Source: Sipunculus nudus
Lineage: Eukaryota > Annelida > Sipuncula > Golfingiida > Sipunculidae
Direction of reading: 5' to 3'
Assembly (NCBI GenBank): GCA_026874595.1
Contig: CM049308.1
Coordinates: forward strand, 20,625,867-20,689,866
Length of the DNA stretch: 64,000 bases
Each line of letters begins with the position of its first letter. Within the stretch, counting starts at the first letter, position 1. The notes beneath the pieces are model-generated. The model searched no databases, was not told where the DNA came from, and was given only the letters and a program-made list of their open reading frames with translations. The translations under genes were made by a program, and so were the position numbers. Positions 11,401-19,239 of the stretch are shown here, piece after piece.

Positions 11401-13914
11401 TCATCTCGGAAATATCCATGGATAAACATACTTAAAGTCAACAACAATACAATGAGTGGAACAGTCCTTAATTTGCATAAATCCAATATGGCCACGAGGC
11501 CCTATTTATTATCCTTATTGACTATATTCTTATGCGTTTACGATTCGTAATTGTTGAAACTGGAGACTTTTAACTTAATTTACTGAGGGGTCCTGGGCAA
11601 GTCTTTTTGGAAACCAGAAATTAAGTTACGGTGACCTATATTTCTCCAACTTCTGGGGCAAAAACATGATTTCAGCACCTTGAAAGTGAGACAAAGGTGT
11701 TGTGTTTTTTAACCTTCATAAATATGTATTGGTTTTAAAGGTGTCAGTTCATTTTTTTCACTGAAGGTTTTCAACTTAATTTCGGAGTTCATCATATATC
11801 AGTTATTGCAATAGCTCAATTATTTTGTTCAAACAATACATCTATAGAGACCAATCATCATATAAAATGTTAAAGCAATGACTCATAGATCTCTTGAGAT
11901 TTTGTATGCGAAAGGAATTTCTGATTGTTGCTGGCTATCCCAATGCAGTTTTAAGTGACTGAAAATTATAGCACACAGCATTTTTATAGAAACTAGTATT
12001 CTGATAAAATAAAAGAAAATATAGCTATAGGACGGCGTGAATGGCTATTTGAACCAAAGAACAAACGGACAGACCTGATATTTGTATAAAACCAGGGCCT
12101 TATCATGACAATAAAGCTGACGTTTAATGTTGTCTGACCTGAATGAATTATTTTGTATTGCATTAAGTAGGCCAACATAGATGGCGCCACTAAAAGAATA
12201 TTTTGCATATTGGTCCCATGATCGTTATATATTTGTAATGATAGTTGGCGACTTTATTGAGAAATATGACATTTTGTATGTATTATTACTGCCAAGCGTA
12301 ATTCAGGTTCAATTATGTTCAAACTTTGCATATTAATAGCCAAAAATGTGTAAAAGGGGCACATTATTTTAATTTTATAAAACCATCACACAATATTTGT
12401 TCAGCACTCTCGCACACTCTGTAGAGTCTGGCTTTCGGGTGCTCAAAATCATGTGTTTTTCCATTTAGCTTGGAGAATATAGGCCACGGTGACCTAATTC
12501 TTTGGATTTTTGTGAAATTTGACCAGAACTTGTCCGGGTTTAAGTTTAAAGTTCATAGGTTCAACTTTAAGAATTCGTGCCCTGTTATAGGAGAGCTAAA
12601 AGTAGTTTATATGAGTAAGAAATTAAGTCAGGCGGCCATATTGGATTTATTCAAATTAAGAAATGAAAGACATTTAATATGTGCATCCAGATGCATTTCC
12701 GAGACGAATGGTGACAAAATAATTTATGTTGCAATTTGTGGATGGATATCCGTATAATGATAAGCCTATCTGTTGATAGGATTTTTTGCACATAATATTT
12801 ATATTATTATATTATTAATTTACATAAAAATGATTATAATAATGGTGTTTAAGTCTTTTATGTGAGATCGTGAAGACGGAACCATCGCGGAACAATGAAA
12901 AAGTGAAAATATGAGGTCAGCCACAATATTCTGATAATCTTATTTTTTTGCCAGCTACGCGTGACCAAACACATAATGTGGGCAAATCAAGACGCAGCGC
13001 TCCCGCTTTTCCGACCTACAATTCCAGGAAGTTGTACAATATATGCTTAATTTTCAAAATTTTACGTCTTGATTGTTCTTCCTGGTACCTTTTTGAAATG
13101 TGAGGCATCAAAGTAAAAGTCTGCTTGCATCCTCGGCACGTAACATGCCACTGGATAAAGAATTCATGAGATCGGGCAATTGCACGTGAATAACTGAAAT
13201 CTCACGACACTTGTCTCTTGTTCCCATTAAATGGTTATCAAAATACAAATTACAAGAGGAAAACTGGCCCTTCCGCACTTGTTTCTGGGAAAAGAACCAA
13301 ACGATTATTTTTAGCATCACAAAAATAAAATTCTGATCATGAAGATTACACGTCGCCTTTTTTTTTTGCCGCCAGGGAGCGCAAGTGTGGTCGTTTGCTC
13401 GCACGGGTATCTGTATATGCGTTAATCATTTTTTTTTATTATTTAGGTTTGCTATAAGTAATGCGTTTCTGAGTAGGTATGTAACAAAAATCAAGATATT
13501 CAATAGTTTTATCGGTGAACCAGCCTTAAGTACACTTCATTTATACGAGGGTTCTGCAAAGGTATGGGTGACGCCATATTTGTATGCATCACAAAGTCTG
13601 TCGACTATATCAAATTCTGGTCTATCCGTAGGTATAAGCTGAGCTGAAATTTACTTCACGAAATAGTAACATTTCGAATACAGTTATTGAAAAAATATAA
13701 ATATTAAGATGTGCATGTAATTTCAGGAATCACTGAGCTGATCGCTGTCATCGTGTGGGGGGTCAAAGTTCAAGGGCTAGGAGATACGAAGAATGAGTTT
13801 GCGTTCGCTCTGGCAGCTGTCCATGCGGTGGTCACGATCTGGGCAGCATTCATCTGTTTTATCAGATCTTGCAGGATGGAGAAAGCAGATGACCCACACT
13901 TCATTGTGGATTAG
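4970..13914 (+). CDS. Claudin/PMP22/EMP-like four-transmembrane protein, three coding exons
   Basis: The spliced CDS joins 4970-5138, 6122-6283 and 13727-13914: 519 nt, 172 residues plus stop. Seen: four hydrophobic segments at about residues 7-26, 70-88, 98-122 and 135-156. The first extracellular loop carries W31, G39-L40-W41, C44 and C51, matching the W...GLW..C...C signature of the claudin/PMP22 superfamily. The second loop (about 124-134) is short. The C-terminal tail is short, begins with R157-S-C-R and ends FIVD, not the YV PDZ ligand usual in junctional claudins. Known of the family: plasma-membrane tetraspan proteins of cell contacts, paracellular barriers or membrane organisation. 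The loop-1 spacing and total length (about 160-175) are closer to PMP22/EMP than to classical 200+ residue claudins, so an exact subfamily is not assigned. The start is chosen because ATG has A at -3 and G at +4 and lies directly before the first membrane segment. No frameshift or internal stop is seen. Function is inferred from family only. Confidence 0.88.
5139..6121 (+). other. Intron 1 of the claudin-like gene
   Basis: 983 bp, AT-rich, GTAAAT...TATAG borders. I see no conserved coding block, RNA gene or transposon in it. Confidence 0.8.
6122..6283 (+). CDS. Exon 2 of the claudin-like gene
   Basis: The acceptor is a long T-rich tract ending TTTTATAG at 6121. The donor is TCTG|GTAGGT at 6284. 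The exon completes V57 and encodes residues to S110: the end of loop 1, transmembrane segment 2 with an alanine run (A73-A76), and most of segment 3. It enters and leaves in phase 1, so it could be skipped without a frameshift. Confidence 0.87.
6345..6396. repeat. (TA)n microsatellite at the start of intron 2
   Basis: About 50 bp of TA with one ATAATT interruption, preceded by CTCTCTCTCTAT. It begins about 60 bp after the exon 2 donor. Confidence 0.96.
6557..6578. repeat. (TA)n tract abutting a MITE
   Basis: About 22 bp of TA ending exactly where the pogo-like element begins. Confidence 0.95.
6579..6737. mobile_element. Pogo/Tc1-mariner-like MITE, 159 bp, TA target site
   Basis: The left end AAGTGGAACCCGACAATTAC and the inverse of the right end, CAGTGGAACCCCGAATTGCG, form terminal inverted repeats that both continue into GACCACC. 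A TA dinucleotide flanks each side (6577-6578 and 6738-6739), as expected of Tc1/mariner-pogo transposition. Further GGTGGTCGTA copies occur inside. It has no coding capacity, so it would have been moved by a transposase elsewhere. Confidence 0.75.
8438..8492. repeat. (AT)n microsatellite
   Basis: About 54 bp of uninterrupted AT within intron 2. Confidence 0.98.
9200..9221. repeat. (CCG)n trinucleotide tract
   Basis: GCCGTCGCCGCCGCCGCCGCG, unusually GC-rich for this intron, directly before the ~139-bp tandem block. Confidence 0.85.
9234..10015. repeat. Diverged ~139-bp tandem repeat block with a recent 278-bp dimer duplication
   Basis: A motif of the form ATCTCGGGAACTGTTTGACC followed by an A-rich stretch recurs at about 9234, 9389, 9542, 9669, 9820 and 9947. 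Spacing is 127-155 bp. Two successive units form a dimer that is duplicated almost exactly: GCAACAATGTTTGCAC occurs at 9485 and again at 9763, a period of 278 bp, and the copies differ at only a few bases. Each dimer contains the palindrome GGTGGCGCCACC. This is older monomer amplification followed by a recent dimer duplication. It may be the internal array of a transposon; no termini are recognised. Confidence 0.75.
10775..10790. repeat. Poly-G tract
   Basis: Sixteen G in GGATGGGG... context. Reading through it on the minus strand gives a spurious proline-rich ORF. Confidence 0.96.
10851..10864. repeat. Poly-G tract
   Basis: Fourteen G followed by TCCGTGGTCCAGACCACC, a small imperfect palindrome. 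Possibly part of a poly-G element whose ends are not recognised. Confidence 0.95.
11467..11493 (+). repeat. Left arm of a 27-bp inverted repeat pair
   Basis: It contains ATAAATCCAATATGGCC preceded by CTTAATTTGC. It is the reverse complement of 12634-12660 with one mismatch. The intervening 1.14 kb also has two direct copies of GGTGACCTA (near 11629 and 12489), suggesting fragments of one dispersed repeat family in opposite orientation. Confidence 0.6.
12178..12188 (+). promoter_or_regulatory. Motif resembling an insect-type CTCF core
   Basis: TAGATGGCGCC matches the 3' half of the CTCF core (AGRKGGC) but its 5' half does not match. Sequence match only. Confidence 0.15.
12634..12660 (-). repeat. 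Right arm of a 27-bp inverted repeat pair
   Basis: GGCCATATTGGATTTATTC followed by AAATTAAG, inverse of 11467-11493 at 26 of 27 positions. No target duplication or transposon end is apparent beyond the match. Confidence 0.6.
13727..13914 (+). CDS. Exon 3 (terminal coding) of the claudin-like gene
   Basis: The acceptor is ATTTCAG at 13726. The split codon G111 is completed, followed by the rest of transmembrane segment 3, a short second loop, segment 4 and the tail ending FIVD before TAG at 13912-13914. Phase 1 entry matches exon 2, and the four-helix topology is completed here. Confidence 0.88.
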
Positions 13915-14349
13915 TCCAAGGTCAAAATCGATTTTGAGAAACTGACCTTTAAATGCAGACTATCCTTACTGAATTATGGGAAAGGGTAAAGGTCAAGGGT
14001 GACTGAACTTTTACCTCCTCTGTAACAGAAGAGAACTAACAGAAGAGGACAGAGTGTTAAATATCGTAATGAAATATTGGAAACATGATCAGATGTTATG
14101 CTCATCGCTATGAATTATATAAAATATGCAAATTACGACAACTCATAAATTCCCACAGAGCAATTTGTATTTGTAAACTCAGTATCAAATCAATCGTGTA
14201 AGTTGTTGGTTGTTTATATATCTTTGTTATATCTTTGAGTCTTTGTTATTTTCCGCGTAAGAAGCATTATCATGACCTTATATGTCAGCTTGTCTATTGT
14301 AGAAAAATGCACTTATTTAATGGGTATTTTGGGTCATAATTTTTAAACT

Positions 14350-14355
14350 ATTAAA
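14350..14355 (+). terminator. Candidate polyadenylation signal ATTAAA of the claudin-like gene
   Basis: First ATTAAA variant hexamer after the stop codon, 436 bp downstream. No canonical AATAAA occurs between the stop and this site. Confidence 0.25.
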
Positions 14356-14602
14356 TAATAATTTAAACGATAAGACTTAATATTTTGCTTCAACAATTTC
14401 GCATAAAAATATCCAGCGAATATATATCTTTTTATAAAACAGGATATACCGAAAGGCCATAAACACCAAAATATTTTTCTGATGACTAACATGAATAATT
14501 GATAAAACCTCATGCCGTTACTACAAGAATATCTACCAGATGTCACTGCTGTCTTAATAATTAATCTAAAACCGCGCAGCACAAAATTTGGTCAATATAT
14601 AT

Positions 14603-14608
14603 AATAAA
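14603..14608 (+). terminator. Candidate polyadenylation signal AATAAA of the claudin-like gene
   Basis: First canonical AATAAA downstream of the TAG at 13914. It would give a 3' UTR of about 700 nt, followed by a GT/T-rich stretch (TATTGTCTG...TTGTT). Confidence 0.35.
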
Positions 14609-14811
14609 GATATTGTCTGAAATATGTTCAGACTTGTTAAAGGAGCTTATCACATATTAGGTATGTTAAGTATACACGAACTATAATAATAAGGATATCA
14701 TGGTATTTGCCATAACTTCATTCTAAAGCCGTTTGGTTGCACCTGTATATTTTGTGGAAATGAGCTTACACTGGGCACAACCAATGACGCAAAACATAAA
14801 CACAGCGTGCA

Positions 14812-14824
14812 CGCCATCTGGTGG
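14812..14824 (-). promoter_or_regulatory. Candidate CTCF-type site
   Basis: The minus strand reads CCACCAGATGGCG, a full match to the bilaterian CTCF core CCASYAGRKGGCR. A weaker relative (CCATCTGGTG) lies 50 bp downstream at 14865. It sits just past the 3' end of the claudin-like gene, a plausible insulator position. Binding is not shown by sequence. Confidence 0.4.
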
Positions 14825-15199
14825 CCATTGTTCGCAATTTCGCAAATCAAGATTGTTCATGTTTCCATCTGGTGTTAGTTCATTGTTTCTTTTCTCATGT
14901 TTCTACTACTTGTTTGGGAGTTGTCGGGCCTGAGCAATATCGGATCACTGATAGATTATAATTATGATATTAAACAGACACACATGGACTGAATTTACCC
15001 ACACACAGAACCATTACATCGTTCCAAACAAATGCACTGGAGATAGAAAGCCTACGTACCCAGATGATTTCGCTTGAAAAAATTATATTCAACCAAAATG
15101 AACTAATAACACGAGGTAATACACATGTTGAAAAGGTTTCTGTACTGGTAACTTTAAGCATTTGCCGGCTAAGATGTATTGAAACAGGAGCTGATATAG

Positions 15200-15260
15200 G
15201 AGTAAATATATACATGTATACATGTTTACATGCATGTATGCATGTGTAGGTGCATGCCGT
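15200..15260. repeat. Alternating purine-pyrimidine stretch
   Basis: ATACATGTATACATG and CATGCATGTATGCATGTG: a simple-sequence region of TACATG/CATG units that could adopt Z-DNA or cruciform forms. Confidence 0.7.
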
Positions 15261-15370
15261 TATTCTGGCCATGTATTCATATGACTTAACAATGGTGGCT
15301 TGTATCCCAATCAAAGGAAGTAATCATATGTAAGGACGTTGGATTAATATGAAATGCAGCAGAATGTAGA

Positions 15371-15384
15371 GACCTCTGGTGGCG
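15371..15384 (-). promoter_or_regulatory. Weak CTCF-like motif
   Basis: The minus strand reads GCCACCAGAGGT: the CCASYAGRK part matches and the following GGC is altered to GTC. Low weight on its own; listed because it lies between stronger matches. Confidence 0.2.
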
Positions 15385-15614
15385 GTAATGGATACAATAT
15401 TTTTAGTCCTGAAAGCGATCTGTCGGACATTTGACAGCAGACGTCGTATTAAAAGCGCATTCCTGTTGATACAAGTTTTGTAAATACATGCGCTGATACA
15501 ACCAGGCGTTATAAGAACTTTTCGCAACCAAAATTATTCTTCGATCATTAATATTGTTACAGATGTCTCTTTTATTGTATGTGTAGCGCTAGCTTTAGCT
15601 GTTGCCATGACGGC

Positions 15615-15720
15615 AGAGCCCGGCCTACGCGTTGGGTCTGACGTGTAAAAAGCGGTCATGCAAGGCTGGCGTTTTCTCGTCTGGCCGAGCCGGCCCGGCC
15701 CACGTGTAAACCCTGATATG
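15615..15720. other. GC-rich block, possibly a transposon remnant
   Basis: An isolated GC-rich patch with AGCCCGGCC, GGCCGAGCCGG and CCCACGTGTAAACCCTG. ACGTGTAAA occurs twice (about 15640 and 15701). The inverse of its right edge, CAGGGTTTACACGTGGGCC, looks like a DNA-transposon terminus, but no matching left end was found. Confidence 0.3.
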
Positions 15721-15779
15721 TATAAACACAGCGATGCTGTTCTAGATGTTTCCTGTAACGCGTGTGTACTGTGTATCAT

Positions 15780-16620
15780 GTTAGGTTCTTTGGATTTTCG
15801 AGAGGTTTGAGGTGAAAGTTAAAAATAAGAGGCTGTGTTTTAGAGCCAGTGGGAGAGGAGAGAAATATTCCAGCGGACACAGAAGCGTGTAAGTCAGTTG
15901 TGGACCTTTTTCGATAAGGGCAGCAATTATAGATTTTCTTCTAAATTTGTGACGGATTTTATATCTTCAGTTTGCCTTTCGGATCACTGCCAGGATTTCA
16001 CTTTGGATTACAGTAGATTGATTTTGTGATTAGATTGGACTGTTATTCTCTGTGAAGATTTGTGTGAACTGCTCATCCGGTTTATACATTTTAAAGGACT
16101 TGTCGCTGTGACAGTGGTGGTATCCAGGTACTGTGCACTTTGTTTATTATGCTGTGTGATTATATTGATTTGCTGTTATACTGTTGTTGTACTGTGTAAT
16201 TGTTTTGATTAAGTGTATTATAATTATTTGTTAACAAAAAACCACTGACTTCTTTATTCTTTCCCATAGACATTTTACGTTGCCTAATGTTACAGAATCA
16301 GAATTTTTTTTATCTCCATGACAAACTTTATGTTCGTCACGCATACGTGATCTGTTGAAATTAGGTTCCGGAACAATATATACACAGCGGAAACCAGAAA
16401 TCATATGAATTCTTTTTCAGAAGGTAGGTGAATGGGCACCTTTAATCCAATTTGGGTTATTATGTTAGCTTGCCACCAGGTTATTCATGTCATGAAATTA
16501 CTGGGCATCTGCCGCCTGCTTGAGCAACTTGCTGGAGGGGATCCTTGCGCATGCCAAACGGGACTTCCGGTTTTTAAGTTTCTTAAGCCCATGTATGTGT
16601 CCGGTGTGTAAGTGTGTGTG
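15780..16620. other. Non-coding T-rich region, nothing identified
   Basis: The stretch near 16100-16290 is T-rich with repeated TGTGT/TGTTAT words. I considered an LTR remnant but found no paired LTR, primer-binding site or polypurine tract. Confidence 0.4.
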
Positions 16621-16638
16621 TGTGGGGGGGGGGGGGGG
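16604..16638. repeat. (TG)n tract followed by a 15-bp poly-G
   Basis: GTGTGTAAGTGTGTGTGTGT runs directly into fifteen G at 16624-16638. Confidence 0.95.
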
Positions 16639-16639
16639 C

Positions 16640-18190
16640 GAGCGCCACGGTGTGTGATTTTAAAGTGTGCGACATATATCTTTCTTTCAGGTAGTAAAAC
16701 ATATGAACATTATCGGCAATCTAGCTTTATAATACGTGGGTATCGTACAAAGCAACATGTACCAGTTTGACCTTTGGTTAAGCACCACACGGTATCACCT
16801 TTCATCACTACTGAGGAATATTGTTAAACATTTCCAATGTGGTCTGGGTGAGTTTGCATAAGCAATGGTTTAATGACAATGTAATATGCGGTTCAGATGG
16901 GATAATGTCTGGTGATAATAAGGCTAAAGGTCACAGACTACATCGAAAACTCATAATAGCAAAAATCATTCTTCCCTCTTAAAAAAAAATATTACTCTAC
17001 GAATCTTTGAACAAAAAATATGGTGCGAGCGAAAGAAATTTTAATCTTTTGTTTTTACAGGTAGAGACACCATACATGAAATTTAGCCACTCTGCTTATA
17101 AAATGCAAAATATCTGCTTCAGCCGTTGAAATGGCGTATTTGGTCAAGACGAAGTTTATTCTATTTTCTATAACTTTAAGAATTCCTTTTAGGATATTTG
17201 GTAAACTTAAAACAAACTAACGTGAGCATACTGAATAGCTAAAATATATCTGATTCTTATGAATGCACTCTTCCCCAAATATCACTGATTAAAGTAGTGT
17301 AAATTGAGCGATTTGTGGTAAGTACGTTTTTACTACTACTACGGACGTGAGAGGCATGGCTTAATAATAATAAATGCATCTTTAGCTTTTTAAAGGGATT
17401 TAAAGAAGATAAATCTAGTTTGGTAAATATTTGCTAACATTCGAAGCTGACACGAAACGCTTGAGCTCTAAGAAATAATCCCTTCGTCAAACCTCTTTGG
17501 GCCCCACGTGCTCAATTGGCATAATAATGCACAGGGTCGGTATGTCTGTGCGTCGGACGCAAATAATCTGTTATTTCCACACATAGCTGCACCTCGGGAA
17601 CATCTGCGGCTTGCTCATACAAACGCACTTGAAAACTACGAAATAACGGTTAAAATGACGACGTATTACACCGAAACCACTTATCCTGTTGCCACACCAA
17701 CTTATGAAAATAGCGTTCACGTTGAACTGTCATGACTAACATTTCAGATACAAGGTTTACTAGAGGATATGAACTAAAAAAGATGAAAAAACACGCAAAT
17801 GATTGGTACTGCTAATTTTTTTGCAACTAAAAAATGCTTCTTTAAGTCACTTGTGAATTATCATCCACTATCAGCTCATTCTGGCTCAATACAAAATTTT
17901 TCTAGTGAAACCATCAGTCATCGATCCTTCCCTAGCCATGGCAATATGACTCACAGGCCTTTTAAATAAACTGATGAGTCTCTAGAACATAAATAATGAC
18001 GTTTGGGTATCAGATTACCGCTAATGTTTCACGTGGTTTATTGAATATGTCAAAAAAAAGAGTCAAAATGAAAGAGTCAAAATGCATAAAAAATCATTTA
18101 GCTAGATCATCGATACGCTCTTTACACAGCGCTTTACCTATAGACTACTTCATATATCGTAAGGCGCTGTTTGTTATGACCTCGTATCCT
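16640..18190. other. Intergenic sequence, nothing identified
   Basis: AT-rich. Short open frames here lack splice borders or protein-like composition. Confidence 0.4.
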
Positions 18191-18199
18191 GAATTGCAA

Positions 18200-18213
18200 C
18201 ACCAGAGGGGAGC
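18200..18213 (+). promoter_or_regulatory. CTCF-like motif
   Basis: CACCAGAGGGGAGC matches the central CCAGAGGGG-type CTCF core, with a deviation at the GGC position. It lies at the upstream edge of the promoter-like region. Confidence 0.3.
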
Positions 18214-18226
18214 ACTGTATTTTTGT

Positions 18227-18665
18227 CCAATCAGATGAGACCTTGTGCTGGAAGACAAAGCCAAGCGAGGAATACACGGAGCCAATCATATTAATTTCTT
18301 TTTGAGTGACGGCTCATCCCCCAGCGTAACCGTCTGAACAGGCCACAGGCTGAGAGAGAATTGCCCCTGACGTGGTTTGCTTAGGGCCTTGGGCACCTAG
18401 GATGCTCGGCCGGTGAGCTGTAATTCAAACGAAACGTAACAACAAAGGCTGCGTGCACACCTCGCTGGCTAGTTTCAGTTCTGTAGACAACAGATACATG
18501 GCTACGCTAACACAGTCATAATGTCATAATCGAATCGGTCGATGATGCGAGAATGCAGAGGGAGCAATTTGAATTCGACCGGAAACGCATCAAGCGGCGC
18601 TTGAAGCGCGGCAATGGGCGGAGCCAGGATGCCTGTCGAGTGTTTGTTTATTGGCATCTGATTGG
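18227..18665. promoter_or_regulatory. Promoter-like region: CCAAT boxes, GC box, CRE-like element
   Basis: CCAAT at 18227-18231 and 18282-18286, inverted ATTGG at 18650-18654 and 18661-18665, a GGGCGG at 18616-18621 and TGACGTGG near 18368. The patch is richer in GC and CpG than its surroundings, and boxes occur in both orientations, so it may fire either way. It lies 600-1,000 bp upstream of the probable first exon near 19240. A 61-codon frame at 18553-18738 begins with a basic, protein-like stretch (RKRIKRRLKRG), but no good donor was found, so it is not called as a gene. Confidence 0.4.
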
Positions 18666-18710
18666 CTGCTTGTCACATCGTACGCACGTTTATTTCAGTG
18701 GACAACAAAC

Positions 18711-18723
18711 CGCCATCTGGTGT
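18711..18723 (-). promoter_or_regulatory. Candidate CTCF-type site
   Basis: The minus strand over GCCATCTGGTGT reads ACACCAGATGGCG, matching the CTCF core CCASYAGRKGGCR at all but the first base. It shares the 10-mer CCATCTGGTG with 14814 and 14865. Confidence 0.35.
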
Positions 18724-18739
18724 CTAAATATATCATAAA

Positions 18740-19239
18740 CGGTCAAAGCTGGCAGCGTGAAAATCAGTTGCTTCTTTAGAAGCGCAAGATTTCCGCTGCC
18801 TCGGGAGCGTAGATCATCGAAGGGGTTGTTTAATCAAAGCTTTATTTCATAATGAAAACTCGTTAAACTTTATTCTTAAATTTGTTTTATTTCAATTCTG
18901 AGTGCATGTGTGTCATAAGCTGAAACCTGTTCATGGGAAGAATCAAGAAGAAACGTGAAATAATTTTTCGTGAGAAGCTATAGTAAACACTGTTAGAACA
19001 AAGGGTATTTTATACATGTATTCTGTAGCAACAGAGGTGGAGTGCGGACTTCCACCCATTTATCCCCATGACAAGGGTATCCTGATAAATGTTTAGAAGA
19101 ATACCTTATGAAAAGGGTATCTTGAAAAATGTAGTATAATACCCCATACCGCGCTTCATAAAATTAGTTAACGTTATTGCCGCTAGACGTCATTACTGGT
19201 GATTCCTACAATCGTCAGTTCGTCACGTGCTATTGTCAC
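18740..19239. other. Upstream region of the probable second gene
   Basis: Contains a local duplication of AAGGGTATCYTGAWAAATG (about 19073 and 19112) and CACGTG E-box words near the exon. No TATA box stands out. Confidence 0.35.

Larger units (their letters stand above)
6284..13726 (+). other. Intron 2 of the claudin-like gene, repeat-rich (7.4 kb)
   Basis: 7,443 bp between GTAGGT and TTTCAG. It holds (TA)n tracts, a pogo-like MITE, the ~139-bp tandem block, poly-G tracts and an inverted repeat pair, each listed separately. The stretches 6740-8437, 8493-9180, 10016-10770, 10865-11466 and 12661-13726 are AT-rich and I see nothing supportable in them. Confidence 0.75.
13915..14811. other. 3' UTR and intergenic sequence after the claudin-like gene
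   Basis: AT-rich. It contains the two candidate poly(A) signals listed; nothing else recognised. Confidence 0.45.

Noticed and set aside
12470-12757. 95-codon plus-strand frame in intron 2
   Set aside because: It overlaps the right arm of the inverted repeat, shows no recognisable domain and has no splice context. Likely repeat-derived.
14970-15314. 114-codon minus-strand frame
   Set aside because: It runs through the TACATG/CATG simple repeat and has cysteine- and serine-rich shadow composition.
15780-16290. LTR retrotransposon remnant
   Set aside because: No second LTR, primer-binding site, polypurine tract or gag/pol similarity was found.
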